From Verrucomicrobiota bacterium (lineage in GTDB: Bacteria; Verrucomicrobiota; Verrucomicrobiia; CAIQCK01): a stretch of DNA of 64,000 nt. Below are positions 39,601-47,054 of this stretch, one piece after another; position 1 is the stretch's first letter, and the number at the start of each line of letters is the position of its first letter. Under the pieces are notes generated by a model, which saw only the letters and a list, made by a program, of their open reading frames with translations, did no database searches and was not told where the DNA came from. Position numbers and translations under genes: made by a program. The stretch lies in contig JACRQF010000010.1 in assembly GCA_016222825.1 (NCBI GenBank), forward strand, positions 310,001 through 374,000, given 5' to 3'.

Positions 39601-40424
39601 TATTCCCCGCGCTACCCCCGATCGTCGTCACCACAACGGCGGGTGTCATTTTCCGAATCGTGCAGTTGCCGGAGTCCGCCACAAACACGTTGCCCGCGCT
39701 GTCCACCGCCACGCCGGAAGGCCAGTAAAACTGCGCCGCGCTGCCCGTGCCATCCGCACTGCCAGAAAACCCCGCGAGACCCGCCAGCGTCGTCACCACT
39801 CCAGCCGCCGTCACCTTCCGGATCGTGTGGTTCCTAGAGTCCGCCACGAACACGTTGCCCGCGCTGTCCACCGCCACGCCGGTAGGATAGTAGAACCGCG
39901 CCGCGCTGCCCGTGCCATCCGCACTGCCAGAGGCCCCCCCGAGACCTGCCAGCGTCGTCACCACGCCCGCGGGTGTCACTTTCCGAATCGTGTTGCCGGC
40001 AAAGTCCGCCACAAACACGTTGCCCGCGCTGTCCACCGCCACGCCGGGCCACGAACACGTTGCCCGCGCCGTCCACCGCCACGCCGCGAGGCCTGTTAAA
40101 CCGCGCCGCGCTGCCTGTGCCGTCGGCACTGCCAGAAGACCCCGCGAGACCCGCCAGCGTCGTCACCACTCCAGCCGCCGTCACCTTCCGGATCGTGTGG
40201 TTGTAGGTGTCCGCCACAAACACGTTGCCCGCGCTGTCCACCGCCACGCCGGTAGGATAGTAGAACCGCGCCGCGCTGCCCGTGCCGTCATCCGCGCCCG
40301 TTACGGTCGGCATGCCGGCGAAGTTGGCCCAAGCGTAGGCGATGTCGCCTTGCGCATGGACTGAAACAACGGCCGCTGACAAAGCCAGCCCTGTTGCGAT
40401 CAGACTCAGTAGACTCTTCTTCAT
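21677..40424 (-). CDS. Giant secreted multi-repeat protein, frame interrupted near 40047
   Basis: About 6,250 codons. The true start is the ATG at 40424 (GAGAGGTG ribosome site) with signal peptide MKKSLLSLIATGLALSAA to VHAQG; an apparent start at 40129 in the other frame is an artefact of a frame break inside the NHL repeats near 40047. Order from the N-terminus: NHL repeats; fibronectin-like and putative-Ig (He_PIG) domains; a roughly 3,500-residue beta-helix-like repeat region; then three rounds of seven RCC1 repeats separated by fibronectin-like and putative-Ig domains; two Ig-like domains; a type I dockerin-like domain; two Calx-beta domains ending SRVTITLD. No PEP-CTERM, LPxTG or type IX tail is visible. 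It is probably a surface or released adhesin/scaffold. The PEP-CTERM-transferase gene follows after 28 bases. Confidence 0.82.
21680..22345 (-). other. Two Calx-beta domains at the C-terminus of the giant protein
   Basis: The domains read VEFSAAGYGVMATATNMLVT ... GINYLSAAGTLSFAAGETSK and FRFSAAAGRALAEGNGAVVT ... YNPVAETIHFADGETSKTF. DYxxxxGTLxFxxGETSK is the Calx-beta signature; these modules bind calcium and stiffen adhesins. Confidence 0.85.
22395..22565 (-). other. Type I dockerin-like calcium-binding pair
   Basis: Two copies of a calcium-loop helix: YGDVNRNGSVTIGDQQAVKN and DLNLSGGITIGDQQAVKN, separated by about 30 residues. D-x-N-x-x-G-x-x-x-x-x-D matches the dockerin loop. No cohesin gene is seen in the window. 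Confidence 0.8.
22570..23535 (-). other. Ig-like and fibronectin-like domains between the last propeller and the dockerin
   Basis: From N to C: a fibronectin-like unit (ATLNGGVNPNGLATAIYFHW ... LTPGAAYHYQLVATNSAG), a bacterial Ig-like unit (GTVAGATVVLYDGGTAIGSA ... VTIDTASPTI) and a second Ig-like unit (VVDQTIVTVAMPGITDLAGN). Confidence 0.7.
23540..24595 (-). repeat. RCC1 propeller 3 (seven repeats)
   Basis: Seven repeats of about 50 residues built on HxxALKxDGTVWxWGxNxxGQLGDGT. The seven core words are WVIGNNDNGQLG, WAWGYNTSGQLG, WTWGNNGSGQLG, WTWGWNANGRLG, WAWGLNTKGQLG, WCWGYNSHGQLG and WGWGSNRYGQLG: one complete seven-blade propeller. Confidence 0.88.
24600..25395 (-). other. Fibronectin-like plus two putative-Ig (He_PIG) domains, copy 3
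   Basis: A fibronectin-like unit (ATLNGTVNPGGRATTAQFQW) is followed by two He_PIG units marked by SNSLPAGLTLASGGTISGTP and GGSLPAGVTLGADGLLSGTP. It separates propellers 2 and 3. Confidence 0.75.
25400..26470 (-). repeat. RCC1 propeller 2 (seven repeats)
   Basis: Seven RCC1 repeats with core words WSWGNNDNGQLG, WACGWNAMGQLG, WAWGHNSDGQLG, NAWGYNGNGQLG, WAWGYNSNGQLG, WAWGANTKGQLG and WAWGSDVYGQLG. Two adjacent repeats share STTRRMTPVQVSGLANVTAV almost exactly, also at DNA level, showing recent duplication. Confidence 0.88.
26480..27285 (-). other. Fibronectin-like plus two putative-Ig (He_PIG) domains, copy 2
   Basis: A fibronectin-like unit (ATLNGNVIPDGWPTTAYFRW) is followed by He_PIG units with SGSLPAGVTLAADGTISGTP and SGALPAGVALAAGGVLSGTP. 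Same order as the linker between propellers 2 and 3. Confidence 0.75.
27290..28345 (-). repeat. RCC1 propeller 1 (seven repeats)
   Basis: Seven RCC1 repeats: WSWGFNELGQVG, WTWGNNNNGQLG, WTWGNNFNGQLG, WTWGNNENGALG, WAWGLNNKGQLG, WTWGWNHKGQLG and VSWGGGAYGQLG. It follows directly on the end of the beta-helix region. Confidence 0.88.
28355..38880 (-). repeat. Roughly 10.5-kb beta-helix-like repeat region of the giant protein
   Basis: Two repeat classes alternate. Class A, about 50 residues, is built on NNTVLVTGAGSVWSNS, then VGxxGSGNSLTIANGGQV and GxIGxxxxAS. Class B is built on GGTLxVAGAFTNAAGGxFNL, SGGTATVPVxMxNQGTFTQS and QQSGGEQNVxxATNxGxWTI. At DNA level class A units at about 29600-30600 recur every 150-160 bases with very high identity. 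The Asn/Gly/Ser-rich pattern with one aliphatic strand per turn resembles autotransporter-type beta-helices. The block ends in a beta-sandwich-like cap (LVANGDVMMLPGSMMAMQLG). Confidence 0.8.
38905..39470 (-). other. Fibronectin-like and putative-Ig (He_PIG) domains, copy 1
   Basis: A fibronectin-like unit (ATLNGTVNANGLATGARFQY ... LSPHGVYHYQLVATNAAG) and one He_PIG unit (GTGSLPPGLSLSSDGVISGR) link the NHL array to the beta-helix region. Confidence 0.75.
39480..40310 (-). repeat. Array of 165-bp NHL repeats with one truncated unit
   Basis: Units encode PTGVAVDSAGNVFVADSxNH, TIRKVTAAGVVTTLAGLAG and SSGSADGTGSAARF. The shared CACGTTGCCC word recurs at 39686, 39851, 40016, 40056 and 40221, and a one-base variant at 39521. 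The steps are therefore exactly 165 bases, except for a single 40-base step. The array should form an NHL beta-propeller near the N-terminus. Confidence 0.9.
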
Positions 40425-40957
40425 AACGCACCTCTCAAAAAACTTCATGCCTTCACACACTTGCGCGTTTCGCGCGCCACTCACACCTACCCGCGCGCGC
40501 TTGTTCCCAAAGCCAGCCATGACTCACACCGTCCTCGCTTAATTGTCAGTCGCTTTCGCCTCTCTCAGCTTTCGCACGCTCCATGTTCACGACACTCGCA
40601 TCGAACCTCCTACGGGTTCTATATGGCGCGGAGACTACTCCACTTCCCTGACAACCGTCGAGGGGGTTTTCCCTATTTTTATGAGAGGGTTTTTGCCCTC
40701 ATGATCTTCGTCCCCGAAGGCAGTCAACCGCCGCAGCAGTCAACGCAAGGAGAACCCGCCACCCCGTTATTGGCACGCCTGGGCCAAGGGCCCGGGCGAC
40801 GGCGTTGCTGGCGCAGATGAACCGTGATCCGGGCGCGATCCACCTCAACAACGTTCACGGGTGAACCCATCCCGCAGACTGAGTTCAGCGCGGCTTGTGC
40901 TGGACGCGGGCGTGGCGATTCGTTAACAGTCTCTCCCAACAGAAGGAGATTGACTCG
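40425..40957. other. Divergent spacer without a gene
   Basis: 533 bases between the giant gene and the nitroreductase gene. I find no credible coding frame. Two small hairpins sit in its middle: AGGG-GGTTTT-CCCT followed by ATTTTTAT (40661-40682), and GAGGG-TTTTTG-CCCTC (40685-40700). These could be terminator-like or leader elements. No convincing sigma70 or sigma54 boxes were found for the giant gene. Confidence 0.4.
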
Positions 40958-41494
40958 ATGGAATTCTTTGATGTCATGCGAGCACGGTTTTCCGTGCGGA
41001 CGTATCAGGACAAACCGGTGGACGCCGCCGCGTTGCGAACCATTCTGGAAGCGGTCAACGGCGCGCCATCGGCGTTCAACGCGCAGGCCTGCGAAATCGT
41101 CGTCGTGCGCGACGCCGGGCGGAAAGAGCAGCTCGCCAAGGCTTGTTTCAACCAGATGTTCGCGGCCACGGCGCCGGTGATGCTGGTGTTCTTCGCCAAT
41201 CCGGACCGCAACCGTGAAAAAATTGGCGAAACCGGCGCGGCAGTCTATAGTCACGAGGACGCGACGATCGCGTGCGACTATGCGCATCTCGCCGCCGCGG
41301 CGCTCGGCTTGGGAAGTTGTTGGATTGCCGCCTACGGGCAGAAAGCCGTGAGCGAGGCGCTCGGCGCGCCGCCTTCGTGGTGCCCGGTGGCGCTGTTGTG
41401 CATCGGGCATCCTGCGGAGGCGGCCAAGCCACGCGAACGGCGTCCGCTAAACGACATCGTTCACGAGGAGCAAGCGCGAAAGCAACCACTATGA
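40958..41494 (+). CDS. Nitroreductase family protein
   Basis: 178 residues from the ATG at 40958, chosen because AGAAGGAG lies nine bases before it; a longer frame from 40895 adds only non-family residues. MEFFDVMRARFSVRTYQDKP is the start of nitroreductase-like FMN proteins; NGAPSAFNAQACEIVVV and CDYAHLAAAALGLGSCWI follow. The enzyme is an FMN/NAD(P)H-dependent reductase; it lacks the long C-terminal extension of NfsB-type enzymes. The stop overlaps the next gene's ATG (ATGA), so it is coupled to the flavin reductase-like gene. Confidence 0.9.
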   Translation: MEFFDVMRARFSVRTYQDKPVDAAALRTILEAVNGAPSAFNAQACEIVVVRDAGRKEQLAKACFNQMFAATAPVMLVFFANPDRNREKIGETGAAVYSHEDATIACDYAHLAAAALGLGSCWIAAYGQKAVSEALGAPPSWCPVALLCIGHPAEAAKPRERRPLNDIVHEEQARKQPL

Positions 41495-42012
41495 AGAAGA
41501 ATGACATCAAGCCGTTCGACCTCTGGAAGGAAACCATGCAGCGGATGGGGCGGGATGGACTGCTGCTTTGCACGGTCGGCAGCGACGGCAAACCCAACGC
41601 CATGAACGTCGCCTGGCTGACCGGTGGCTTGATCTGGGGTCGCCCCATCATCACCGTGCTGGTCCGGACCGACCGCCACAGCTTCAACAACATCGAGCAG
41701 ACCAACCAGTTCACGGTCAACGTGCTGACATCGGAGTTCGCCGATGCGCTGCTCTATCTCGGCACCGCCTCCGGCGCTTCCGAAGACAAATTCGCCAAAT
41801 CCAAGCTCACGCCTGTTCCCGCACAGGTCGTCGAGCCGCCGCTGATTGCGGAAGCCGTCGTGCATTACGAGTGCCGCGTCCTGCACAAGAATGACGTGAT
41901 CGCGGAGAACCTGACGCCCGATATCAACGGATTCGGCGCGAACCATCGCGTCTATTTCGGCGAGATTGTCGCGGCAAGCGCCGCTCCGGACGCAGCCAAG
42001 CGGCTTGAGTAA
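41491..42012 (+). CDS. Flavin reductase (flavoredoxin-like) FMN-binding protein
   Basis: 173 residues starting MKKNDIKPFDLWKETMQRMG. It shows the split-barrel flavin reductase pattern: GLLLCTVGSDGKPNAMNVAW, then GRPIITVLVRTDRHSFNNIE, QFTVNVL and a closing HYECRVLHKNDV/HRVYFGEIV. It would bind FMN and pass electrons. ATG overlaps the nitroreductase stop by four bases, suggesting the pair acts together. Confidence 0.87.
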   Translation: MKKNDIKPFDLWKETMQRMGRDGLLLCTVGSDGKPNAMNVAWLTGGLIWGRPIITVLVRTDRHSFNNIEQTNQFTVNVLTSEFADALLYLGTASGASEDKFAKSKLTPVPAQVVEPPLIAEAVVHYECRVLHKNDVIAENLTPDINGFGANHRVYFGEIVAASAAPDAAKRLE

Positions 42013-42043
42013 GGCAGCCGCAGTCAAATCGCGCTGCAACAAC

Positions 42044-43024
42044 TCATTTGTTCAATACGCCGGACAACATCCGGCCGTAGCCGCGCCCCATTTGCAGGAT
42101 TTGCCAGCCAACCCAGAACACGACGCCCATGTAGATCAGTTTCGGCAGCCATTCCGCCAGCGTGCGCAGCCGCCGCCGGCTCTCCTCGAAGAAATGTCGC
42201 TCCAGATGTTCGAGCATGTCGTCGAGCTTGCCGCTCTCCTGCCCCGTCGCGATCAGGCCGAGCGCGTCGGGCGGCAACACGTCCGCCATCGCCGTCACCA
42301 GCGGTTCGCCGCGCTTCAACTCCGGCGCCGCCGCGCGCGCCGCAGCCGCCATCAACGCACTGCCGGAAGCCGCGCCCGCCCGCGGCATCGCCTCCAAGAT
42401 GCCAATGCCCGCGTTCAGCAACGCCTTCAGCGCGGAGAACAGCCGCGTCAGCGACAGATCACGGTGGATTTTTCCCACCACCGGCACTGCAAACACCAGC
42501 CGGTCGGCCAACACGAGCTTGGAGCGGTCCCGCGAGATTTGCCGGGCCATCCACCAGATCATGCCCGCCGCCACATACAGAAATGCCAGCGATGACAGGA
42601 TCGCCCGCCCGTAAGCGCTGAAATCCTGCGCAAACACCAGCATCGGCAGCGGCCCCACAACCACCGACAGGTGCAGCAAGAGCAGCGGATAGAGCATTTG
42701 CGCCCGGATTTCCCTCCGGATCGCCTCCATCTGCTCCATCATCTCCGCCAACTGCCGCAGCACGCGCTCCACGCTGCCCGTCTGCTCGCCAACGTGAAGC
42801 AACTCGCGATGGAGCACCGGAAACACCGCCTCCTGTTCGCTCAGGGCTTCCGTCAGGCCGCCGCCTGCGCGGATGCGCTCCAGAACCGCCGCGCTCACCC
42901 CGCGCAGCCTCCTGTCCGGCGCGGCCCTCTTCAGGGTTTCCAACGCGCGCTCCATCGGGACGCCGGCGTTCAACATCGCCGCCAGTTGCCGGTAAAACGC
43001 CGTAAGATGGAGCTGTCTGGCCAT
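42044..43024 (-). CDS. Type II secretion/type IV pilus inner-membrane platform protein (GspF/PilC family)
   Basis: 326 residues with two T2SSF domains: residues 1-110 (YRQLAAMLNAGVPMERALET, LLHVGEQTGSVERVLRQLAE) and about 190-300 (RLFSALKALLNAGIGILEAM, IATGQESGKLDDMLEHLERH), each followed by membrane helices (about 113-160 and 300-318). These proteins hold the assembly ATPase at the membrane and help polymerise pseudopilins. It is divergent from a pseudopilin gene, with no ATPase or secretin nearby. Confidence 0.9.
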   Translation of the reverse strand: MARQLHLTAFYRQLAAMLNAGVPMERALETLKRAAPDRRLRGVSAAVLERIRAGGGLTEALSEQEAVFPVLHRELLHVGEQTGSVERVLRQLAEMMEQMEAIRREIRAQMLYPLLLLHLSVVVGPLPMLVFAQDFSAYGRAILSSLAFLYVAAGMIWWMARQISRDRSKLVLADRLVFAVPVVGKIHRDLSLTRLFSALKALLNAGIGILEAMPRAGAASGSALMAAAARAAAPELKRGEPLVTAMADVLPPDALGLIATGQESGKLDDMLEHLERHFFEESRRRLRTLAEWLPKLIYMGVVFWVGWQILQMGRGYGRMLSGVLNK

Positions 43025-43154
43025 GGGTCGCGCGGAATGTTTATCCGCCCCGCTCCCTCAACGCAACAGGGAACGCCGCGCACGGTTGCTGGATATTGAC
43101 CTTGAGGCCGGCGGCGGTGTAGTGTGCCGCGAAATGTCACACACTGCCCGGAAC

Positions 43155-43961
43155 ATGAATACGTTCGCGCTGTCCCGTCTCTCCGCGCGGCCCGCCCGCA
43201 GGCCCCGACGCGCCGCGTTTACACTCGTGGAGTTGCTGGTCGTCATGGTCATCATCTCCATCCTCGTCGGCATGGTGTTTCCGATGGTCACGGGCATCAA
43301 AGAGAAGGCCAACGTCGTCGTGTGCACCGGCAACCTCAAGCAGCTTTACAACGGCCTGATGGCGTTTGCCGCGGACAACGAAGGCCGATGCCCGCTGAAC
43401 GAAACCGACAACTCCTCCACCTTCCTGGGCGTCCCGAACAAGCCGAACTGGATCGCCAGTTCCGGCCTGTCCGGCACCAATGGCTACCTCTCGATCACCA
43501 TGGGAAGCCTCTGGCGTTACGTAAACGACACCCGCGTCTATCGCTGTCCCTCGCGCCCCAACAAGGACTACGTCCGCAGTTACTCGATGGCCAGCTACTT
43601 CAGCGGCGCTGACGACGTCAAGACCAAGGTGACGCCCGCCTTCGACAGGGTCGTTCATCCACGCGCGCAGAAGTTCATCGAAGCCGAGCGGCCCGCGCAG
43701 ACCTTGCTGCTGACGGAGGAGAATCCTCCCGGTTTCCCGCCCGAAGACGGCCGCTCCTTCCTCAACGACGGCTACTTCGCGCACGACGATCCCCATCGCG
43801 AGCAGCCCGGCTCCTACCACAACGCCGACCCGTTCACGCTTCTGGGCGGCAAGGCCAATGTGATCTTTGTGGACGGCCACGTGCAGTTGCTCAATCCGCA
43901 ACAGGCCAGCCTCGCTTTCGAATCGTTCTTCCGCGACGTCGCAACCAAAACCAAACGCTAA
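43155..43961 (+). CDS. Type II secretion-type pseudopilin (prepilin N-terminal methylation domain)
   Basis: About 268 residues. A basic leader (RRPRRA) precedes AFTLVELLVVMVIISILVGM, the prepilin helix with the conserved Glu at position 5 after the cut. The residue before the Phe is Ala instead of the usual Gly. The C-terminal part has FAADNEGRCPLNETD and an NVIFVDGHVQLLN ending, the H-x-DG type motif of the Verrucomicrobia/Planctomycetes pseudopilin family. The start is uncertain: 43155 or an ATG at 43134; neither has a ribosome site. Confidence 0.85.
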   Translation: MNTFALSRLSARPARRPRRAAFTLVELLVVMVIISILVGMVFPMVTGIKEKANVVVCTGNLKQLYNGLMAFAADNEGRCPLNETDNSSTFLGVPNKPNWIASSGLSGTNGYLSITMGSLWRYVNDTRVYRCPSRPNKDYVRSYSMASYFSGADDVKTKVTPAFDRVVHPRAQKFIEAERPAQTLLLTEENPPGFPPEDGRSFLNDGYFAHDDPHREQPGSYHNADPFTLLGGKANVIFVDGHVQLLNPQQASLAFESFFRDVATKTKR

Positions 43962-43974
43962 CCCGCAAGCCACC

Positions 43975-44295
43975 ATGAAGTCCCGTCAGCTTCTCATTCT
44001 CATTGGAACCGCCGTCGTGCTCGGCGCGGTGTGGTTGATGCTAGGCGGCGCCAGCCTTTTCACCACGCCGAAAACTGAAAAGCTGCTGATGTGCGGCAAC
44101 GCCGACTGCGCCAACGAGTTCAAGGCGCAGTTGCCGGTCAAGTTCCAGGACTACCCGGCCAAGTGCCCGAAATGCAGCCAGCGCAGCGCCTTCGTCCTCA
44201 CGCGCTGCTGGAGATGCAGCGCCCCCTACCCCCTCGACCTGAAGCATCCGCTCGAAAAATGCCCCAAGTGCGGCTGCGAGCTGCCCAAGTATTGA
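43975..44295 (+). CDS. Membrane-anchored zinc-ribbon protein
   Basis: 106 residues starting MKSRQLLILIGTAVVLGAVW, one membrane helix at about 5-27. The rest carries Cys pairs CGNADC, CPKCSQ, CWRC and CPKCGC, enough for two zinc ribbons. It starts 13 bases after the pseudopilin gene and is probably co-transcribed. No enzymatic motif; function unknown. Confidence 0.72.
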   Translation: MKSRQLLILIGTAVVLGAVWLMLGGASLFTTPKTEKLLMCGNADCANEFKAQLPVKFQDYPAKCPKCSQRSAFVLTRCWRCSAPYPLDLKHPLEKCPKCGCELPKY

Positions 44296-44347
44296 CGCAG
44301 CACTACTCTCCAAGCTGCTTTGCGTCTGACAGCGCCTGACCGCCAGT

Positions 44348-44376
44348 TGACCCGCAGCGGGGTCTCGTCTATGCTG
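44348..44376 (+). promoter_or_regulatory. Sigma70-type promoter for folE
   Basis: TTGACC, 17 bases, TATGCT. The -10 box ends 27 bases before the folE ATG, leaving a short leader with CCGGAG as ribosome site. Confidence 0.6.
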
Positions 44377-44402
44377 CCCGCGCGATTAATACCGGAGCAC
44401 TC

Positions 44403-44984
44403 ATGATTCGTCAGGTGGACCAAAAGAAAATCGAAAAGGCCATGCGTCAGATTCTCGAAGCCATTGGCGAGAATCCCGGCCGCGAAGGTTTGCGGGAGAC
44501 GCCTGCCCGCGTCGCCCGGATGTATGCGGAGATCTTCAACCATGGCGGAGAGAATCCGCGCGAAGCGTTGGGCGCCACGTTCAAGGAAGATCATCACGAG
44601 GTCGTGCTCGTGAAGGACATCCCGTTTTACTCGATGTGCGAGCACCACCTCATGCCGTTCTTCGGCAAGGCGCACGTCGCCTACATCCCCCACGGCAAGA
44701 TCGTCGGTATCTCCAAGCTGGCGCGCGTGGTCGAGGCCTTCGCCCGCCGGCCACAGGTGCAGGAGCGGATGACCAGCCAGATCGCCGACCTCATCAACGA
44801 AATGCTCCGACCCACCGGCGTCGCCGTCATCATCGAAGCCATCCACACCTGCATGACCATGCGCGGCGTCAAGAAGCCCGGCTCCTCCGTCATCACCAGC
44901 GCCATGCGCGGCGACTTCCGCAAGCGCATCACCAGCCGCACGGAAATCATGTCGCTCATCTACGGCCGCGTGATGACGCCGTGA
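44403..44984 (+). CDS. folE: GTP cyclohydrolase I
   Basis: 193 residues of the FolE type I family: [20 protein letters not shown], the zinc site in [40 protein letters not shown], and the second Cys in [15 protein letters not shown]. It converts GTP to dihydroneopterin triphosphate, the first step of folate or preQ synthesis. A good promoter lies directly upstream and a repeat-filled spacer follows. Confidence 0.96.
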   Translation: MIRQVDQKKIEKAMRQILEAIGENPGREGLRETPARVARMYAEIFNHGGENPREALGATFKEDHHEVVLVKDIPFYSMCEHHLMPFFGKAHVAYIPHGKIVGISKLARVVEAFARRPQVQERMTSQIADLINEMLRPTGVAVIIEAIHTCMTMRGVKKPGSSVITSAMRGDFRKRITSRTEIMSLIYGRVMTP

Positions 44985-44996
44985 GGTTTCGCAACT

Positions 44997-45070
44997 CGTG
45001 ATTCGTAATTCGTAATTCGGTTGCATTTTTCCACCCACGAATCACCAGTTACGAATTACCAGTCACGAAT
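44997..45070. repeat. Interspersed ATTACGAAT/ATTCGTAAT repeat
   Basis: The spacer holds CGTGATTCGTAATTCGTAAT on the left and CGAATCACCAGTTACGAATT on the right: tandem and inverted copies of a CGTGATTCGTAATT word. Similar words occur at 46413-46480, 47629-47660, 50550-50570 and 53964-54018. Confidence 0.65.
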
Positions 45071-45079
45071 CCCGCCTCC

Positions 45080-46414
45080 GTGAAAAAAGTCTTCATCAAA
45101 ACCTATGGCTGCCAGATGAACGAGCGCGACAGCGACGCCGTGGCCGCCATGCTGCTCGACCGCGGCTACTCGCTCGCTAAGTCCGAACGCGATGCCGATG
45201 TCATCCTTCTAAACACATGCTCGGTCCGCGACCTTGCCGAACAGAAAGCGATCGGCAAGATGGGCCTCCTGACGCGCAAGAAACACCGCCGCAGCGATCT
45301 CGTCCTCGGTTTCATGGGTTGCATGGCCCAGCGGCTCGGCCCGAAGTTGCTCGACCGCCTTCCCAAAGTGGACCTCGTCATCGGCACCCAGAAGCTCCAC
45401 CGCATCCCCGACCATCTCGACCAGTTTTTCAACAACGGCCACCACCCCATCAGCGACATCGCCGAGGAAGCCGGAAGCCAGGACACGATTCGCGACCATG
45501 CCGCACCCGCCGCGCGCGCCACGGCGTTCGTCTCCATCATGCAAGGCTGCGACATGCAGTGCAGCTTCTGCATCGTCCCGACGACCCGCGGCGCCGAGCG
45601 GAGCCGCTCCATCGAGGACATTCTCGCCGAGGTCCGCGCCCTCGTCACTTGCGGCGTCAAGGAAGTCACCCTGCTCGGCCAGATCGTCACCAGCTATGGT
45701 CGCGGAGTGATTCCGATTCGCGACGGCAAATCGCCCTTCGTTCAACTGCTCGAAGCCGTTAACACCGTGCCGGGCCTTGAGCGCATCCGTTTCTTCTCAC
45801 CGCATCCGCAAGGCTTCCGCGACGATCTCATCGAGTGTTTCGGCCGGCTCGAAAAACTCTGCGAGCACGTCCACCTTCCCGTCCAGAGCGGCAGCGACCG
45901 CCTCCTGAAGGCCATGTGCCGCACCTACACCGTGGACAAATACCGCCGCATCGTCGCCAAGCTCCGCGCCCGCGTGCCCGACATTGCCCTCTCCACCGAC
46001 ATCATTGTCGGCTTCCCCGGCGAGACCGACGCCGACTTCGCCGCCTCTGTCCATCTCTGCGAAGAGATGCAATACGACAACGTCTTCCTCTTCAAATACT
46101 CGAACCGCTCCGGCACGCCCGCCGCAGCGATGCTGGACCAAGTTCCGCAAGAGGAGATCGTCCGCCGGCATCATCAACTCTGGAAACTGACCGAAACTCA
46201 CGCCGCGCGCTGCAATGCCCGCCTAATCGGCCACCCGGCCCAAGTGCTCATCGAAGGCGAACCGGAAAGCAAGAAGGTCGAAGGCCGTCTCTTCGGCCGC
46301 ACGCGCTGCAATCGCTTGGTCTATTTCCCCGGCACCGGCCACCAACGCGGCCAGTTGCTCGACGTTCACATCAGCCGCGCCAAGTCCCACACCCTCTACG
46401 GCGAACCTGCTTGA
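45080..46414 (+). CDS. miaB: tRNA-2-methylthio-N6-dimethylallyladenosine synthase (MiaB family)
   Basis: 444 residues from a GTG. The N-terminal UPF0004 domain holds the first cluster ligands C11, C47 and C81; the radical SAM domain has C157, C161 and C164 in CDMQCSFC; a TRAM domain follows (VLIEGEPESKKVEGRLFGRT). It adds the methylthio group to i6A37 of tRNA. YSNRSGTPAA and VHLPVQSGSDRLL are MiaB-family core motifs. No strong ribosome site precedes the GTG because the interspersed repeat ends there. Confidence 0.93.
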   Translation: MKKVFIKTYGCQMNERDSDAVAAMLLDRGYSLAKSERDADVILLNTCSVRDLAEQKAIGKMGLLTRKKHRRSDLVLGFMGCMAQRLGPKLLDRLPKVDLVIGTQKLHRIPDHLDQFFNNGHHPISDIAEEAGSQDTIRDHAAPAARATAFVSIMQGCDMQCSFCIVPTTRGAERSRSIEDILAEVRALVTCGVKEVTLLGQIVTSYGRGVIPIRDGKSPFVQLLEAVNTVPGLERIRFFSPHPQGFRDDLIECFGRLEKLCEHVHLPVQSGSDRLLKAMCRTYTVDKYRRIVAKLRARVPDIALSTDIIVGFPGETDADFAASVHLCEEMQYDNVFLFKYSNRSGTPAAAMLDQVPQEEIVRRHHQLWKLTETHAARCNARLIGHPAQVLIEGEPESKKVEGRLFGRTRCNRLVYFPGTGHQRGQLLDVHISRAKSHTLYGEPA

Positions 46415-46480
46415 CCAATCACCCATCACCCGTCACCAATTACTGGTTACTGACCACTGATTACTGATTACTGATTTTAG
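46413..46480. repeat. Interspersed CAATCACC/ATTACTG repeat
   Basis: Runs of CAATCACCCATCACC, then CCAATTACTGGTTACTGACC and ATTACTGATTACTGATT fill the spacer between miaB and the next gene, as tandem variants of the same short word. Confidence 0.6.
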
Positions 46481-46482
46481 CC

Positions 46483-47034
46483 ATGTATTACTTCGTCCCG
46501 CTCAAAGCCGTCGCCATTGCCGTCGGCACGGCCATCATCGCCACGCGCCTCCCTGGCATCCTGAAGCCACAAGCCTACCGCGACTGGCTGCGCAAGTTCC
46601 CGCGCGCCGTCGTGCCCGGCATTGTCTTCCTCAGCATTGCGCTGATCTGGTGCCTCATCATCGTCAACGGCGCGCGCGAGGACGGCATGGCCGTGCCCAA
46701 GAACTTCGTCTATCTGTTCCTCATCGGCGTTTACGTCGGCCTCATTGCGCTGAAGTTCGACTTCCTCGCCGTCCGCGGCCTCTCCATTCTGTTGCTGATG
46801 ATCGCGAAGGTCGTGGTGGATTCCGCCAACCAGCTCGAAACGCCCTGGCGGCTCGTCATGACCGTCATCGCCTACATCTGGGCCATCCTCGGCATGTGGT
46901 TCACCGTCTCGCCTTATCGGATGCGCGACATGATCGAATGGTCCATCGCAAGCGACAGCCGCCTGCGCACGCTCTCCGCTGTTGGTTGTGTGTTCGGCTT
47001 GTTCCTCATCGGTCTCGGACTGTTCGTGTATTGA
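46483..47034 (+). CDS. Multi-pass membrane protein of unknown function
   Basis: 183 residues with about five or six hydrophobic helices (for example AVAIAVGTAIIATRLPGI, VVPGIVFLSIALIWCLIIV, FVYLFLIGVYVGLIAL, LVMTVIAYIWAILGMWF, CVFGLFLIGLGLFVY). Small charged loops and no known motif. It stands alone between repeat-filled spacers. Confidence 0.7.
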   Translation: MYYFVPLKAVAIAVGTAIIATRLPGILKPQAYRDWLRKFPRAVVPGIVFLSIALIWCLIIVNGAREDGMAVPKNFVYLFLIGVYVGLIALKFDFLAVRGLSILLLMIAKVVVDSANQLETPWRLVMTVIAYIWAILGMWFTVSPYRMRDMIEWSIASDSRLRTLSAVGCVFGLFLIGLGLFVY

Positions 47035-47054
47035 GATGATTGCGGTATCCTTTT

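Noticed and set aside
40021-40129. Apparent start of the giant protein at 40129
   Set aside because: Its first 26 or so residues are out-of-frame NHL repeat DNA; the signal peptide starts at 40424 in another frame and the break lies near 40047.
40741-40800. Sigma54-type promoter at TGGCACGCC
   Set aside because: The -24-like TGGCAC is present, but no TTGC follows at the required distance.
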